Positions 33,766 to 43,255 are shown, counted from the stretch's first letter. The stretch is DNA of 64,000 bases from Hyphomicrobiales bacterium (GCA_900468805.1 UEIF01000030.1:62001-126000), one strand, 5' to 3'. Notes: generated by a model from the letters alone, not told the origin. Numbers and translations: made by a program.

Positions 33766-34349
33766 CGGCAGTCGAGGGCGCCGCCCGATCGCGGCATCAG
33801 ATCTTCTGGTTTTCTGCCTGCCTGGCAGTGCTGGTCGCACAGATCGTGATCGAATATCTGCTGGGCCGCGTGCCAATCTGCACCTGCGGCTATGTCAAGC
33901 TCTGGGAAGGCTCGGTCAATTCCAGCGGCAATTCGCAGCATCTGTCCGACTGGTACACGCCGTCGCATATCATCCACGGTTTCCTGTTCTACGGGCTTGC
34001 GCATCTCGTGCTTCGCGGCAAACCGCTTGCGGTGAAACTGCTTCTGGCTGTGCTCATCGAATCCGGATGGGAGCTTCTGGAAAATTCGCCGCTGATCATC
34101 GATCGCTACCGTACGGCGACGATCTCGCTCGATTACTACGGCGACAGCATCATCAATTCGGCGATGGATACGATCTTCATGGCCGTCGGCTTCTTCTTCG
34201 CCTGGCGGGCTCCCGTCGTGCTGACGGTCGCTATTGCCATCTTCTTCGAGCTTTTCACCGGCTATGTGATCCGGGACAACCTGACGCTCAACGTGCTTAT
34301 GCTGATCTGGCCGGTCGAGGCGATCAAGGTCTGGCAGGGCGGCGCTTAG
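33762..34349 (+). CDS. DUF2585 family membrane protein
   Basis: A 195-residue protein with about four or five membrane segments. Start is GTG in the GTGA overlap with the septation gene. Characteristic stretches are ICTCGYVKLWEGSVNSSGNSQHLSDWYTPSHIIHGFLFYGL and LIESGWELLENSPLIIDRYR, rich in conserved polar residues (Cys, His, Glu), which suggests a metal-binding or catalytic membrane protein. The family (DUF2585/UPF0314) is known mostly in alphaproteobacteria without assigned function. Its stop overlaps the cycY stop from the other strand by four bases. Confidence 0.85.
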   Translation: MTAVEGAARSRHQIFWFSACLAVLVAQIVIEYLLGRVPICTCGYVKLWEGSVNSSGNSQHLSDWYTPSHIIHGFLFYGLAHLVLRGKPLAVKLLLAVLIESGWELLENSPLIIDRYRTATISLDYYGDSIINSAMDTIFMAVGFFFAWRAPVVLTVAIAIFFELFTGYVIRDNLTLNVLMLIWPVEAIKVWQGGA

Positions 34350-34954
34350 GAGGCCGGCTTGGCCAGCGCCTTCTCCATCGCGGGAAACAGCCCTTCCTTC
34401 AGGCTGATATCGTCGAAGGGGCCGACACGCTTGTAGATGATCGTACCGTCAGGCGTGACGAGATAGCTTTCCGGAATACCGTAGACACCCCAGTCGATCG
34501 CCGCTTTGCCATTCGGGTCGATCCCGATGGCATGGTAGGGGTTGCCGAGTTCGCCGAGAAAACGCAGGGCGTTCTCGTTCTTGTCCTTGTAGTTGATGGC
34601 AACGATATTCAGTCGTCCATCCTCGGCGAGCTGCTTGAGCAGAGGATGTTCGTCGCGGCAGGGAATGCACCAGGAGGCGAAGACATTGACGAGGGTGAGC
34701 TTGCCCTTGACCGCCTCGTCCGTCAGCGCCGGCAGGCTGGAGCCTTCGAGCGGCGGCAGGTTCAGCGATGGGGCCTTGGCGCCGATCAGGGCGGAGGGGA
34801 TTTCTGCGATGTTCTTGCCGTGGAAATCCTGGTCGTAGAGCATTTTGGCAGCAGTTGCGGCGATGCCGCCGAAGACGACGAGCGGGATCAGTGCAAAAGC
34901 ATAGCGGCTGACGCCGCGGCTCTTCGGCTTATTGTCTTGCTGAGCTTCGGTCAT
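34346..34954 (-). CDS. cycY: Thiol:disulfide interchange protein CycY (CcmG/DsbE type)
   Basis: A 202-residue periplasmic thioredoxin-like protein anchored by an N-terminal segment (YAFALIPLVVFGGIAATAAKM). The active site is FASWCIPCRDEHPLL (WCxxC), and the later GVYGIPESYLVTPDG contains the cis-Pro. It keeps apocytochrome c CxxCH cysteines reduced for heme ligation. Its ATG overlaps the ccmD stop (ATGA). The symbol cycY is the usual rhizobial name; ccmG is the E. coli name. Confidence 0.93.
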   Translation of the reverse strand: MTEAQQDNKPKSRGVSRYAFALIPLVVFGGIAATAAKMLYDQDFHGKNIAEIPSALIGAKAPSLNLPPLEGSSLPALTDEAVKGKLTLVNVFASWCIPCRDEHPLLKQLAEDGRLNIVAINYKDKNENALRFLGELGNPYHAIGIDPNGKAAIDWGVYGIPESYLVTPDGTIIYKRVGPFDDISLKEGLFPAMEKALAKPAS

Positions 34955-35121
34955 TCACCGTCCTTCGGTCGGGCAGAACGGCGACGGATGCCGGCGGCCT
35001 CGAGCGCTGCCAATTCCTTCTGGCGGGCACGGCCGTCAGACCAGGTCCAGAGCGTCACCGCAATCGTCACCAGGGCGGCGAAACCATAGGAGCCGTAAAC
35101 GTAGAAAGCGTAGGAGCCCAC
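34951..35121 (-). CDS. ccmD: Heme exporter protein CcmD
   Basis: A 56-residue membrane protein starting GTG: VGSYAFYVYGSYGFAALVTIAVTLWTW, one membrane segment, then a basic, charged tail (DGRARQKELAAL). It is required for release of holo-CcmE from the CcmABC complex. It lies 2 bp after ccmC and overlaps cycY. A larger reading frame on the same strand exists but is out of frame with these features. Confidence 0.87.
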   Translation of the reverse strand: MGSYAFYVYGSYGFAALVTIAVTLWTWSDGRARQKELAALEAAGIRRRSARPKDGE

Positions 35122-35123
35122 CG

Positions 35124-35885
35124 CTATTCCTCCCGGTTTGCCATACGGGCGGCCATCCGGCGCTGGGAGGCAATGCGGCGGCGCCAGATCTCGTTCCTCA
35201 TCGCCATCAGATGCAGTGTGAAGAAGAGAAGGGTGAAAGCGATTGCCATGATCAGCAACGGGCGCAGAAATTCCGGATCGATCGCCGGTCCGTCGAGGCG
35301 CAGGACGCTTGCCGACTGATGCAGCGTGTTCCACCAGTCGACCGAGAACTTGATGATCGGGATATTGACGAAGCCGACGAGGATCAGGATTGCGGTGACA
35401 CGAGCCGCCTTCGAAGGATCGTCCATCGCGCGGTTCAGCGCGATCAGGCCGAGATACATCAGGAAAAGGATGAAGACGGAGGTGAGCCGCGCATCCCAAA
35501 CCCACCATGTGCCCCACATGGGCTTGCCCCAGAGCGAGCCGGTCACGAGCGCAAGCAGAGTAAAGGCGGCGCCGAGCGGGGCTGCGGCCTTGGCCGATAC
35601 ATCCGCCAGCGGGTGGCGCCAGACGAGTGTTCCGATCGCGGAAATGCTCATGATCGTGTAGCACATCATGGCGAGCCAGGCAGACGGCACATGGATATAC
35701 ATGATGCGCACGGTCTCGCCCTGCTGGTAGTCGCCCTCCGTCGAGAAGCTCAGATAGAGGCCAGTCGCGAAACAGAGGGCGGTGATACCCGCCAGCCATG
35801 GAATGACGCGCGATGCCAGCGCCAGAAACCGTGTCGGGTTGGCGAGATCACTGAATTTGCTGATGGCCAGGCTAGTTTCGCTCAT
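35124..35885 (-). CDS. ccmC: Heme exporter permease CcmC
   Basis: A 253-residue inner-membrane protein with six segments. The heme-handling WWD motif is WGTWWVWDARLTSVFILF, with flanking conserved His in MYIHVPSAWLAM. It transfers heme to CcmE. Start MSETSLAISKFSDLANPTRF; the open frame above is not family-like. Third in the ccmABCD-cycY operon. Confidence 0.95.
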   Translation of the reverse strand: MSETSLAISKFSDLANPTRFLALASRVIPWLAGITALCFATGLYLSFSTEGDYQQGETVRIMYIHVPSAWLAMMCYTIMSISAIGTLVWRHPLADVSAKAAAPLGAAFTLLALVTGSLWGKPMWGTWWVWDARLTSVFILFLMYLGLIALNRAMDDPSKAARVTAILILVGFVNIPIIKFSVDWWNTLHQSASVLRLDGPAIDPEFLRPLLIMAIAFTLLFFTLHLMAMRNEIWRRRIASQRRMAARMANREE

Positions 35886-35933
35886 ATCCGCTTCCTTACC
35901 TTGATCCGTGCGGAGCCGCAATCGAAGCGCCGA

Positions 35934-36593
35934 TCAATCCGCTGTGTTTCTAAGCGCCAGCGCAGCCGCCGCCGGGCCGATGACGGCGAAGAAAAGCGTC
36001 AGGGCGATGAGGATCAGAAAAGGCGGCAGGAAGGGCGACGGTCCCTCGACCGCCGCATAGGTCGCGCTGACGCCGAAGATCAGCACCGGGATCGTCAGTG
36101 GCAGGATCAGCACCGATACCAACAGGCCGCCGCGAGGCAGCGCGACGGCAACAGCGGCGCCGACCGCGCCGATGAAGGTGATGGCCGGGGAGCCGACGAG
36201 GAGGGTGAGCATGGTTGCGCCGATTGCCGTTTCGTTCATGTTCATGAAAAGGCCAAGTAGCGGCGAGGCGATGACGAGCGGCAGACTGGTCGCTGTCCAG
36301 TGCGCCGCGCATTTGATCAGCACGGTCAGGACTAGCGGTGTTTCCTGCATGAGCAGCAGATCGAGCGAGCCATCGTCGCGCTCCGCCTGGAACAGCCGAT
36401 CGAGCCCGAGAAGTGCCGCCAGCAGCGCACCGATCCAGACGATGGCAGGGCCGATACGGGCGAGAAGCGCAAGGTCGGGTCCGACGCCGAAGGGGATCAC
36501 CGCGACGATCGTCAGAAAGAAGAGAATGCCGATCAGTGCTCCTCCGCCGGCGCGGATGGAGAGTCTTATATCGCGAAGGAAGAGGGCGGTCAT
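35934..36593 (-). CDS. ccmB: Heme exporter protein CcmB
   Basis: A 219-residue membrane subunit with six segments; MTALFLRDIRLSIRAGGGALIGILFFLTIVAVIPFGVGPD is the family start. FQAERDDGSLDLLLMQETPLVLTVLIKCAAHW matches the CcmB block with the EDG-like coupling loop. ATG overlaps the ccmA stop (ATGA). Confidence 0.95.
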   Translation of the reverse strand: MTALFLRDIRLSIRAGGGALIGILFFLTIVAVIPFGVGPDLALLARIGPAIVWIGALLAALLGLDRLFQAERDDGSLDLLLMQETPLVLTVLIKCAAHWTATSLPLVIASPLLGLFMNMNETAIGATMLTLLVGSPAITFIGAVGAAVAVALPRGGLLVSVLILPLTIPVLIFGVSATYAAVEGPSPFLPPFLILIALTLFFAVIGPAAAALALRNTAD

Positions 36594-37234
36594 CCCCACA
36601 CCCCTTGATCCACACCAGCAAAGCCGGTCATTTTCAATTCCTTAGCTCTATCCAATCCCAGCGGCTGGTGCGTTGCCGCGACGACGACACCGCCTTTCCG
36701 GCGATGGCCTTCAATCAATTCCGCAAACAGCCGATCCGCACTTGCATCCAGCGCTGCGGTCGGCTCGTCCAGGATCCAGATCGGGCGGTGCGCCATCAGA
36801 AGCTTGGCGAAGGCGAAACGGCGTTGCTGGCCGGCGGAGAGGTAGCCGAAGGGTAGATGTGTGATGCCGGGCAGGCCAACGGCCTCGGCAGCTTCCTCGG
36901 TGCCGAGGCCGGGCTCACTGCCGGCCCCCAGAAAAGATCGCCAGAAATCCAGATTCTCTGCAACCGTAAGTTCAGTCTTCATGGCGTTACGATGGCCGAG
37001 GTAGTGGCTCGCTTCGGCCGCCGGGCGCCTCTCGGCACCGACCGAATCAGAGACCGTGACGGAGCCTTTTTCCGCCCTCAGAAGACCGGCGATGACCCGC
37101 AATAAAGTGGACTTTCCCGATCCGTTTTTACCCGTCAGAATTAGTGCCTCGCCGGCCTGCAAGTGAAAGGAAACGTTAACGAAAATCAGATCTTCCCCGC
37201 GCCGGGCAGCCAGATTTTCAGCGATGAGATGCAT
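36590..37234 (-). CDS. ccmA: Heme exporter ATP-binding protein CcmA
   Basis: A 214-residue ABC ATPase: Walker A LTGKNGSGKST, Q-loop region THLPFGYLSAGQQRRFAFAKLL (signature LSAGQQ), Walker B IWILDEPTAALD, and H-loop ATHQPL. It drives release of holo-CcmE from the CcmC-CcmD site. First gene of the operon; start MHLIAENLAARRGEDL. The rest of the system (CcmE, F, H) is not in this window. Confidence 0.95.
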   Translation of the reverse strand: MHLIAENLAARRGEDLIFVNVSFHLQAGEALILTGKNGSGKSTLLRVIAGLLRAEKGSVTVSDSVGAERRPAAEASHYLGHRNAMKTELTVAENLDFWRSFLGAGSEPGLGTEEAAEAVGLPGITHLPFGYLSAGQQRRFAFAKLLMAHRPIWILDEPTAALDASADRLFAELIEGHRRKGGVVVAATHQPLGLDRAKELKMTGFAGVDQGVWG

Positions 37235-37495
37235 GCATCGGTTCTTTCTTCATTGCGCTCGTGGGCAGGCTCAAAAAATGTAAAATTTCGACCTTTGTTG
37301 CTATGGCAAGTCTTTACGAAATTATCTATAAGACCTGCAACCACGCCAGCGGTCGGCGTGAATTTCATCCTTGCGCCGAACTTGGGGTCTTCTCCTCACG
37401 TGCGGACAGCGGAAATGGCCGTACCCGCATCCTGATGTGCATTAAGTGCATAGGCGTTCGCACGACTGTGTTGGCTATCAGAAACGGGGTCTCTC

Positions 37496-40186
37496 GTGTC
37501 TAAATCTCTTGACAGTTTCAATTGTCGGTCCACGCTTTCCGTTGGTGGAAAGGACTACGTCTACTACAGCCTGCCGAAGGCTGAGGCAAACGGCCTGCCC
37601 GGCGTATCGAAGCTCCCCTATTCGATGAAGGTGCTGCTGGAAAATCTGCTGCGCTTCGAAGACGGCCAGTCGGTTACCAAGGAGCACATCCTTGCCGTCG
37701 CCGAATGGCTTGATAACAAGGGCGCCGTCGAGAACGAGATCGCCTATCGTCCGGCCCGCGTGCTGATGCAGGACTTCACCGGCGTTCCCGCCGTCGTCGA
37801 TCTGGCTGCAATGCGCGATGCAATGGTCTCCCTCGGTGGCGATCCGGAAAAGATCAACCCGCTCGTTCCCGTTGACCTCGTCATCGACCACTCTGTTATT
37901 GTTGACGAATTCGGCACGCCGCAGGCTTTCGCCAGGAACGTCGAGCTGGAATACCAGCGCAATGGCGAGCGTTACCGCTTCCTAAAGTGGGGCCAGCAGG
38001 CATTCAAGAATTTCCGCGTCGTTCCTCCGGGCACCGGCATCTGTCATCAGGTCAACCTCGAATATCTCGGCCAGACAGTCTGGACGAAGGAAGAGGACGG
38101 CGAAACGATCGCCTATCCGGATACCTGTGTCGGCACCGACTCGCATACGACGATGATCAACGGCCTCGGCGTTCTCGGCTGGGGTGTCGGCGGTATCGAA
38201 GCTGAAGCGGCCATGCTCGGCCAGCCGGTCTCGATGCTTCTGCCTGAAGTCATCGGCTTCAAACTGACCGGCAAGCTGAAGGAAGGCGTCACCGCGACCG
38301 ACCTCGTTCTGACCGTCGTGCAGATGCTGCGCAAGAAGGGCGTCGTTTCCAAGTTCGTGGAATTCTTCGGCCCGGGCATGGACAACATGCCACTCGCCGA
38401 CCGCGCGACGATCGGCAACATGGGCCCGGAATACGGCGCGACCTGTGGCTTCTTCCCGGTCGACGGCGAAACCATCAACTACCTCACCATGTCCGGCCGC
38501 ACGCATGACCGGATCGCCCTCGTCGAAGCCTATTCGAAGGCCCAGGGCATGTGGCGCGATGGCGACGGTTCCGAGCTCGTCTTCACCGACACGCTGGAAC
38601 TCGACCTCGGCGACGTCGTTCCGTCGATGGCCGGCCCGAAGCGCCCGGAAGGCCGTATCGCGCTTGAGAACATTGCTGCCGGATTCGCCGGCTCGATGGA
38701 TGCCGACTACAAGAAGCCCGGCCAGCTCAACAACCGTTATGCGGTCGAAGGCACGGATTTCGATCTCGGTCATGGCGATGTGGCGATTGCCGCCATCACG
38801 TCCTGCACCAATACGTCGAACCCGTCGGTGCTGATCGCTGCTGGCCTTCTCGCCCGCAACGCCGTTGCCAAGGGCCTGAAGACCAAGCCGTGGGTCAAGA
38901 CCTCGCTTGCTCCGGGATCGCAGGTCGTCGGCGAATATCTCGCCAAGTCCGGCCTGCAGGCCGATCTCGACAAGCTCGGCTTCAACCTCGTCGGCTTCGG
39001 CTGCACGACCTGCATCGGCAATTCCGGCCCGCTGCCGGCGCCGATCTCGAAGACGATCAACGACAAGGGCCTGATCGTTTCCGGCGTGCTCTCGGGCAAC
39101 CGCAACTTCGAAGGCCGCATCTCGCCAGACGTCCAGGCGAACTACCTCGCTTCGCCGCCGCTCGTCGTCGCCTACGCTCTTGCCGGTACGGTACAGAAGG
39201 ATCTGACCAATGAGCCGATCGGCGAAGACCAGGATGGCAATCCGGTGTTCCTGAAGGATATCTGGCCGACTTCACACGAGGTTCAGGAATTCATCCTGAA
39301 ATATGTCACCCGCGAGCTTTACGAAACGAAGTATGCCGACGTCTTCAAGGGCGACGAAAATTGGCAGGCCGTTCAGGTTCCCCCAGGCCAAACCTATGCA
39401 TGGGACGACGATTCGACCTATGTCCAGAACCCGCCGTACTTCGTCGGCATGGGCAAGAAGGGCACCGGCATTTCCGATATCAAGGGCGCCCGCGTTCTCG
39501 GCCTCTTCGGCGACAAGATCACCACCGACCACATTTCCCCGGCCGGTTCGATCAAGGCTGCTTCTCCGGCGGGCGCTTACCTGCTTGGCCACGATGTCGC
39601 AGTCGCCGACTTCAACCAGTACGGTACGCGTCGTGGCAACCATGAGGTGATGATGCGTGGCACCTTCGCCAACATCCGCATCCGTAACTTCATGCTCGGC
39701 GCGAACGGCAAGGAAGGTGGCTACACCATTCACTATCCGTCCAAGGAAGAGACGTCGATCTACGATGCGGCCATGCAGTATAAGGCCGAAGGCGTCCCGC
39801 TGGTCATCTTCGCCGGTGTTGAATATGGCAACGGCTCTTCGCGCGACTGGGCTGCAAAGGGCACGAACCTGCTTGGCGTCAAGGCCGTCATCGCTCAGAG
39901 CTTCGAGCGCATCCACCGCTCGAACCTGGTCGGCATGGGCATTATCCCCTTCGTCTTCGAAGAAGGCACGACGTGGCAGAGCCTCGACCTGAAGGGCGAC
40001 GAAATCGTCACCATCGAAGGCCTCGAGAACATCAAGCCGCGCGAAAAGAAGATCGCCAAGATCACTTATGCCGATGGCACGGTGAAGGACGTTCCGCTGC
40101 TGTCGCGTGTCGACACGCTGGACGAGGTCGTCTACCTCAACAATGGCGGCATCCTGCAGACGGTTCTGCGCGATCTCGCAGCCTGA
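37496..40186 (+). CDS. acnA: Aconitate hydratase A
   Basis: An 896-residue 4Fe-4S enzyme converting citrate to isocitrate. GTG start (VSKSLDSFNCRSTLSV). Cluster cysteines are in AAITSCTNTSNPSVL and GFGCTTCIGNSGPLP. Other blocks: TDSHTTMINGLGVLGWGVGGIEAEAAMLGQP, and the C-terminal swivel domain with YGNGSSRDWAAKG. Length is that of the AcnA/IRP1-type family. It is divergent from ccmA across 261 bp that must hold promoters for both. A strong terminator follows. Confidence 0.98.
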   Translation: MSKSLDSFNCRSTLSVGGKDYVYYSLPKAEANGLPGVSKLPYSMKVLLENLLRFEDGQSVTKEHILAVAEWLDNKGAVENEIAYRPARVLMQDFTGVPAVVDLAAMRDAMVSLGGDPEKINPLVPVDLVIDHSVIVDEFGTPQAFARNVELEYQRNGERYRFLKWGQQAFKNFRVVPPGTGICHQVNLEYLGQTVWTKEEDGETIAYPDTCVGTDSHTTMINGLGVLGWGVGGIEAEAAMLGQPVSMLLPEVIGFKLTGKLKEGVTATDLVLTVVQMLRKKGVVSKFVEFFGPGMDNMPLADRATIGNMGPEYGATCGFFPVDGETINYLTMSGRTHDRIALVEAYSKAQGMWRDGDGSELVFTDTLELDLGDVVPSMAGPKRPEGRIALENIAAGFAGSMDADYKKPGQLNNRYAVEGTDFDLGHGDVAIAAITSCTNTSNPSVLIAAGLLARNAVAKGLKTKPWVKTSLAPGSQVVGEYLAKSGLQADLDKLGFNLVGFGCTTCIGNSGPLPAPISKTINDKGLIVSGVLSGNRNFEGRISPDVQANYLASPPLVVAYALAGTVQKDLTNEPIGEDQDGNPVFLKDIWPTSHEVQEFILKYVTRELYETKYADVFKGDENWQAVQVPPGQTYAWDDDSTYVQNPPYFVGMGKKGTGISDIKGARVLGLFGDKITTDHISPAGSIKAASPAGAYLLGHDVAVADFNQYGTRRGNHEVMMRGTFANIRIRNFMLGANGKEGGYTIHYPSKEETSIYDAAMQYKAEGVPLVIFAGVEYGNGSSRDWAAKGTNLLGVKAVIAQSFERIHRSNLVGMGIIPFVFEEGTTWQSLDLKGDEIVTIEGLENIKPREKKIAKITYADGTVKDVPLLSRVDTLDEVVYLNNGGILQTVLRDLAA

Positions 40187-40211
40187 TTGTTAAGATACTT
40201 GCCTGATAATC

Positions 40212-40241
40212 ACCGCCGGAAAGCGATTTCCGGCGGTTTTT
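40212..40241 (+). terminator. Rho-independent terminator after acnA
   Basis: Stem CCGCCGGAAA/TTTCCGGCGG with a GCGA loop followed by five T residues, 26 bp past the acnA stop. Confidence 0.93.
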
Positions 40242-40422
40242 CTTTGCGGAAAACGGAGCTGTTTCACTGCTCACGGTGATGTGTTTCGGCCGCAATCCGC
40301 CTGGGCCTCCGTCTCACCCGTTCGTGACTTTCCGTTTGGACCCGGAAGGATTATTCGTACGTTCATATCTCAGAGCCGGCGGTTCAAGACTGCTGTCGGC
40401 GCTGAAAAAGAGGTGCTGGTGA

Positions 40423-41163
40423 ATGTCCCCGCGTTTTATGATCCCGCTGATCGCCGGGCTTGCGTTTGCAAGTCCGCTCCTGGCTGAAGACGGCGCGCCG
40501 AAAGGCGTCGTTGAGCTATTCACGGCGCAGGGCTGCGCCTCCTGTCCGCCGGCAGATGCCGCGTTCCGCAAGCTCGTCAGCCAGGGCAATGTCATCGCAC
40601 TCGCCTATCACGTCGATTACTGGAATTATCTCGGCTGGGCCGACACGCTGAGCTCAAAGGAAAATACGGAGCGGCAGTACGGCTACGCCCGCATGATGGG
40701 CCGCAGCAACATCTATACGCCGCAGGCGATCGTCAATGGCCGTGACCATCTCGCAGGTGCGGACCTTGCCGGCATCAACGGCAAGGTCAACGGCTATGCG
40801 GATGAGGGCAAAGGTCTGACCGTGCCTGTTAATGCTCGCATGCGCGGCGACGAGCTGGAGATCAAACTCGGTGCCGGCCAGGGCAAGGCCAATGTTGTGA
40901 TCGTTTATTTTGACAAGGAAAAAACGATCGACGTCGAGAAGGGCGAAAACAGCGGCCAGAAGATTTCCTACCTTCACAGCGTGACCGATGTGGAGACTGT
41001 CGGCATGTGGGACGGCAAGGCCATGACGCTCACCCTGCCGGCGAGTGTCATGGAAAAACCGGATCTGGAAGGGTCGGCGATTCTCTTGCAATCCGTGACA
41101 GCTAACGGCGATCCGGGCGCAATCCTCGGTGCGGCCGTCGTCATGGCGGGAAAAAATATCTAG
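40423..41163 (+). CDS. DUF1223 secreted thioredoxin-like protein
   Basis: A 246-residue protein with a short signal peptide (MSPRFMIPLIAGLAFASPLLA). The mature start is KGVVELFTAQGCASCPPADAAF with a CASC pair at a thioredoxin-type active-site position, then YHVDYWNYLGWADTLSSKENTERQYGYARMMG and IYTPQAIVNGRDHLAGAD. This matches the DUF1223 family, whose members are widespread in alphaproteobacteria; function is not established, but the CxxC suggests redox chemistry in the periplasm. It stands 236 bp after acnA. Confidence 0.9.
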   Translation: MSPRFMIPLIAGLAFASPLLAEDGAPKGVVELFTAQGCASCPPADAAFRKLVSQGNVIALAYHVDYWNYLGWADTLSSKENTERQYGYARMMGRSNIYTPQAIVNGRDHLAGADLAGINGKVNGYADEGKGLTVPVNARMRGDELEIKLGAGQGKANVVIVYFDKEKTIDVEKGENSGQKISYLHSVTDVETVGMWDGKAMTLTLPASVMEKPDLEGSAILLQSVTANGDPGAILGAAVVMAGKNI

Positions 41164-41436
41164 GAATTTCATCCGCTTGCGGATGAATGTCAGGCGGCCC
41201 GGCCAAGCGTATTCGGGGCTGGGGTTAAGGTCGATACGCTCCGCCGGGCCCTTTGGCGCGCTGGCGCCAAACTGGAACCTATAGTTCTCTTGGAAATGAG
41301 GCGCTGTTTTGACTGAAATGCGGCGCTGCGGAGAAAGCAGGTTTCGTCCCCAGTGTGATAGTCCGTGCCCTTGCAATTTGCCGCGGCTCGGGCAAACTGT
41401 CACTCTCCTGTCACACGTGGAGGTCTTGGGAGTCTG

Positions 41437-41838
41437 ATGACAGATACGCCGGATTTGCGACACGGCGAAAGCCGCTCCGTCGACAATAGCTCTTCAACCG
41501 TCGTTGATCTCAAGGAATACAGACAAAACAAGGACCCAATGCCGGTGACATTTCACCGGCGGGAGCTCGACCAGATTCTATGGATCTATGGTCGCATGGT
41601 GGGTGAGGGCGAGTGGAAAGACTATGCCATCGACCACACCAGGGAGAAGGCAGTTTTCTCCGTCTTCAAGCGTTCGGGCGAAATGCCGCTTTTTCGCATC
41701 GAGAAAAACCCGAAGCTCGCGGCCAAGCAGGGCGCCTATTCGGTCGTCAACATCAACGGAATGATCCTGAAGCGCGGCCACGAGCTCGGACTGGTGCTGA
41801 AGGTCTTCGACAAGTCGCTGAAGCTCGTCGACAAATAG
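41437..41838 (+). CDS. DUF2794 family protein
   Basis: A 133-residue cytoplasmic protein: MTDTPDLRHGESRSVDN, then VTFHRRELDQILWIYGRMVGEGEWKDYAIDH and LFRIEKNPKLAAKQGAYSVVNINGMILKRGHEL. These match a small alphaproteobacterial family (DUF2794) of unknown function. ATG is preceded by GGGAG; the frame upstream is not conserved in type. It converges with an acetyltransferase gene, with a 6-bp gap. Confidence 0.82.
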   Translation: MTDTPDLRHGESRSVDNSSSTVVDLKEYRQNKDPMPVTFHRRELDQILWIYGRMVGEGEWKDYAIDHTREKAVFSVFKRSGEMPLFRIEKNPKLAAKQGAYSVVNINGMILKRGHELGLVLKVFDKSLKLVDK

Positions 41839-41844
41839 GCGATA

Positions 41845-42402
41845 TCACCCCTTGAACAGGTTGCCCGGATAGGCAGCGGGGTCGGGATGCGTTTCCGTTC
41901 CTTCGCCGAGTGTTCGCTGCATCAGCATCGTATCCAGCCAGCGGCCATGCTTGTAGCCGGCGCCTTTCATCAGCCCGAGCTCTTCGAAACCGAGGGAACG
42001 GTGAAGCGCTATCGACGCAGGGCTCGCGCCGCCGATGACCGCGGTCATCTGTCGAAAACCCGATGCCGTGCAGCGGGAGATCAGCTCTCTAAGGAGCAGT
42101 TTGCCGATACCTTTTCCGCGCGCCTCCGTGCCTAGATAGATCGAATCCTCGACCAGCCAGCGATAGGCCGGGCGGGTGCGGAAGGCGGAGGCATAGGCGT
42201 AGCCAAGCAGGGTTCCGTCCTCGCCCGTTGCAGCGATATAGGGGTAGCCCTGCTCGCGGATGATGGAGAAGCGAGCCGTCATTTCCGCTTCGGTCGGCGG
42301 CGTGATCTCGTAGCTCGAGGTGCTGTTCAGCACCGATTCGCGGTAGATCTCGGTAATGGCGGGAAGATCGGAGGGAATGGCGTCGCGCAGGATAGGGGGC
42401 AT
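41845..42402 (-). CDS. GNAT acetyltransferase (phosphinothricin/methionine-sulfoximine type)
   Basis: A 185-residue GNAT protein. MPPILRDAIPSDLPAITEIYRESVLNSTSSYEITPPTEAEM is the start seen in PAT/MnaT proteins, and the acetyl-CoA loop is LGTEARGKGIGKLLLRELI. The later GGASPASIALHRSLGFEELG also matches this group. These enzymes acetylate methionine sulfoximine, phosphinothricin or amino acids; the natural substrate here is unknown. I used the ATG before PPILRDA rather than an upstream frame. Confidence 0.88.
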   Translation of the reverse strand: MPPILRDAIPSDLPAITEIYRESVLNSTSSYEITPPTEAEMTARFSIIREQGYPYIAATGEDGTLLGYAYASAFRTRPAYRWLVEDSIYLGTEARGKGIGKLLLRELISRCTASGFRQMTAVIGGASPASIALHRSLGFEELGLMKGAGYKHGRWLDTMLMQRTLGEGTETHPDPAAYPGNLFKG

Positions 42403-42464
42403 TTCGGATCGATCGGCACTGTTGGAGGACAGGCCACGTTGAAGCACTCCAGCGAACTGCTCGC

Positions 42465-42493
42465 AACAAAAAAGGCGGCCGAGGCCGCCTTTT
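42465..42493 (-). terminator. Rho-independent terminator after the Bax-inhibitor-1 gene
   Basis: On the minus strand a stem AAAAGGCGGC/GCCGCCTTTT with loop CTCG is followed by a T-rich run (TTTGTTG). It lies 20 bp after the stop. Confidence 0.88.
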
Positions 42494-42513
42494 CGTTTTC
42501 ATTCCGATCCTGC

Positions 42514-43242
42514 TTATTTCCGGTTACCCATGAACTGCAGCAGGAACATGAAGAGGTTGATGAAGTCGAGGTAGAGCGTCAGCGCACCCATGATGGCCTT
42601 GCGGCCGGCGACATCAGAACCGTCTGCTTCAAAGTACATTTCCTTGATGCGCTGCGTATCGTAGGCGGTGAGGCCTGCGAAAATCAGCACGCCAATCGCG
42701 GAGATCGCGAACTGCAGGGCAGACGAAGCCAGGAAGATGTTGACCAGCGAAGCGATGATCAGGCCGAAGAGGCCCATGATCAGGAACGAGCCCATTGCCG
42801 ACAGGTCACGCTTGGTCGTGTAGCCGAAGAGCGACAGCGCGCCAAAGGAAGCGGCAGTCACGAAAAAGGTCTGCGTGATGCTCGACTGCGTGTAGATCAG
42901 GAAGATCGACGACAGCGAGAGACCGACCAGCGCTGCATAGACCCAGAAGGTCGTCTGCGCGGCAGCGACGCTCATGCGGTTAATGCGGAAGCTCAGGAAG
43001 AAGACTGCCGCAAGAGGCGCAAGAATGATGACCCAGCGCAGGGGCGACTGGAACAGCAGGTTGCCGAACTGCGTGAGCTGGCCGTCCTGCACAGCGAAGG
43101 TGAATGCGAAATAGGCGGCCAAACCAGTGATCGCCAGACCCAGCGCCATCAGGTTGTAGACCTTGAGCATATAAGCGCGGAGGCCTTGATCAATCACTTC
43201 GCCGGTTTGTGCGCGGCTTTGATAGTTACGGAGATCAGCCAT
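42514..43242 (-). CDS. Bax inhibitor-1/YccA (YbhL) family membrane protein
   Basis: A 242-residue inner-membrane protein with seven segments; it matches the BI-1/TMBIM family (YbhL and YccA in E. coli). Features: MLKVYNLMALGLAITGLAAYFAF, VFFLSFRINRMSVAAAQTTFWVYAALVGLSL, and a final LTAYDTQRIKEMYFEADGSDV with the di-Asp region before the last helix (LYLDFINLFMFLLQFMGNRK). Family proteins are pH-sensitive calcium leak channels in one bacterial case; others regulate FtsH. The leader is highly structured, and a terminator follows. Confidence 0.93.
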   Translation of the reverse strand: MADLRNYQSRAQTGEVIDQGLRAYMLKVYNLMALGLAITGLAAYFAFTFAVQDGQLTQFGNLLFQSPLRWVIILAPLAAVFFLSFRINRMSVAAAQTTFWVYAALVGLSLSSIFLIYTQSSITQTFFVTAASFGALSLFGYTTKRDLSAMGSFLIMGLFGLIIASLVNIFLASSALQFAISAIGVLIFAGLTAYDTQRIKEMYFEADGSDVAGRKAIMGALTLYLDFINLFMFLLQFMGNRK

Positions 43243-43255
43243 AGTTTCCTCTTAC

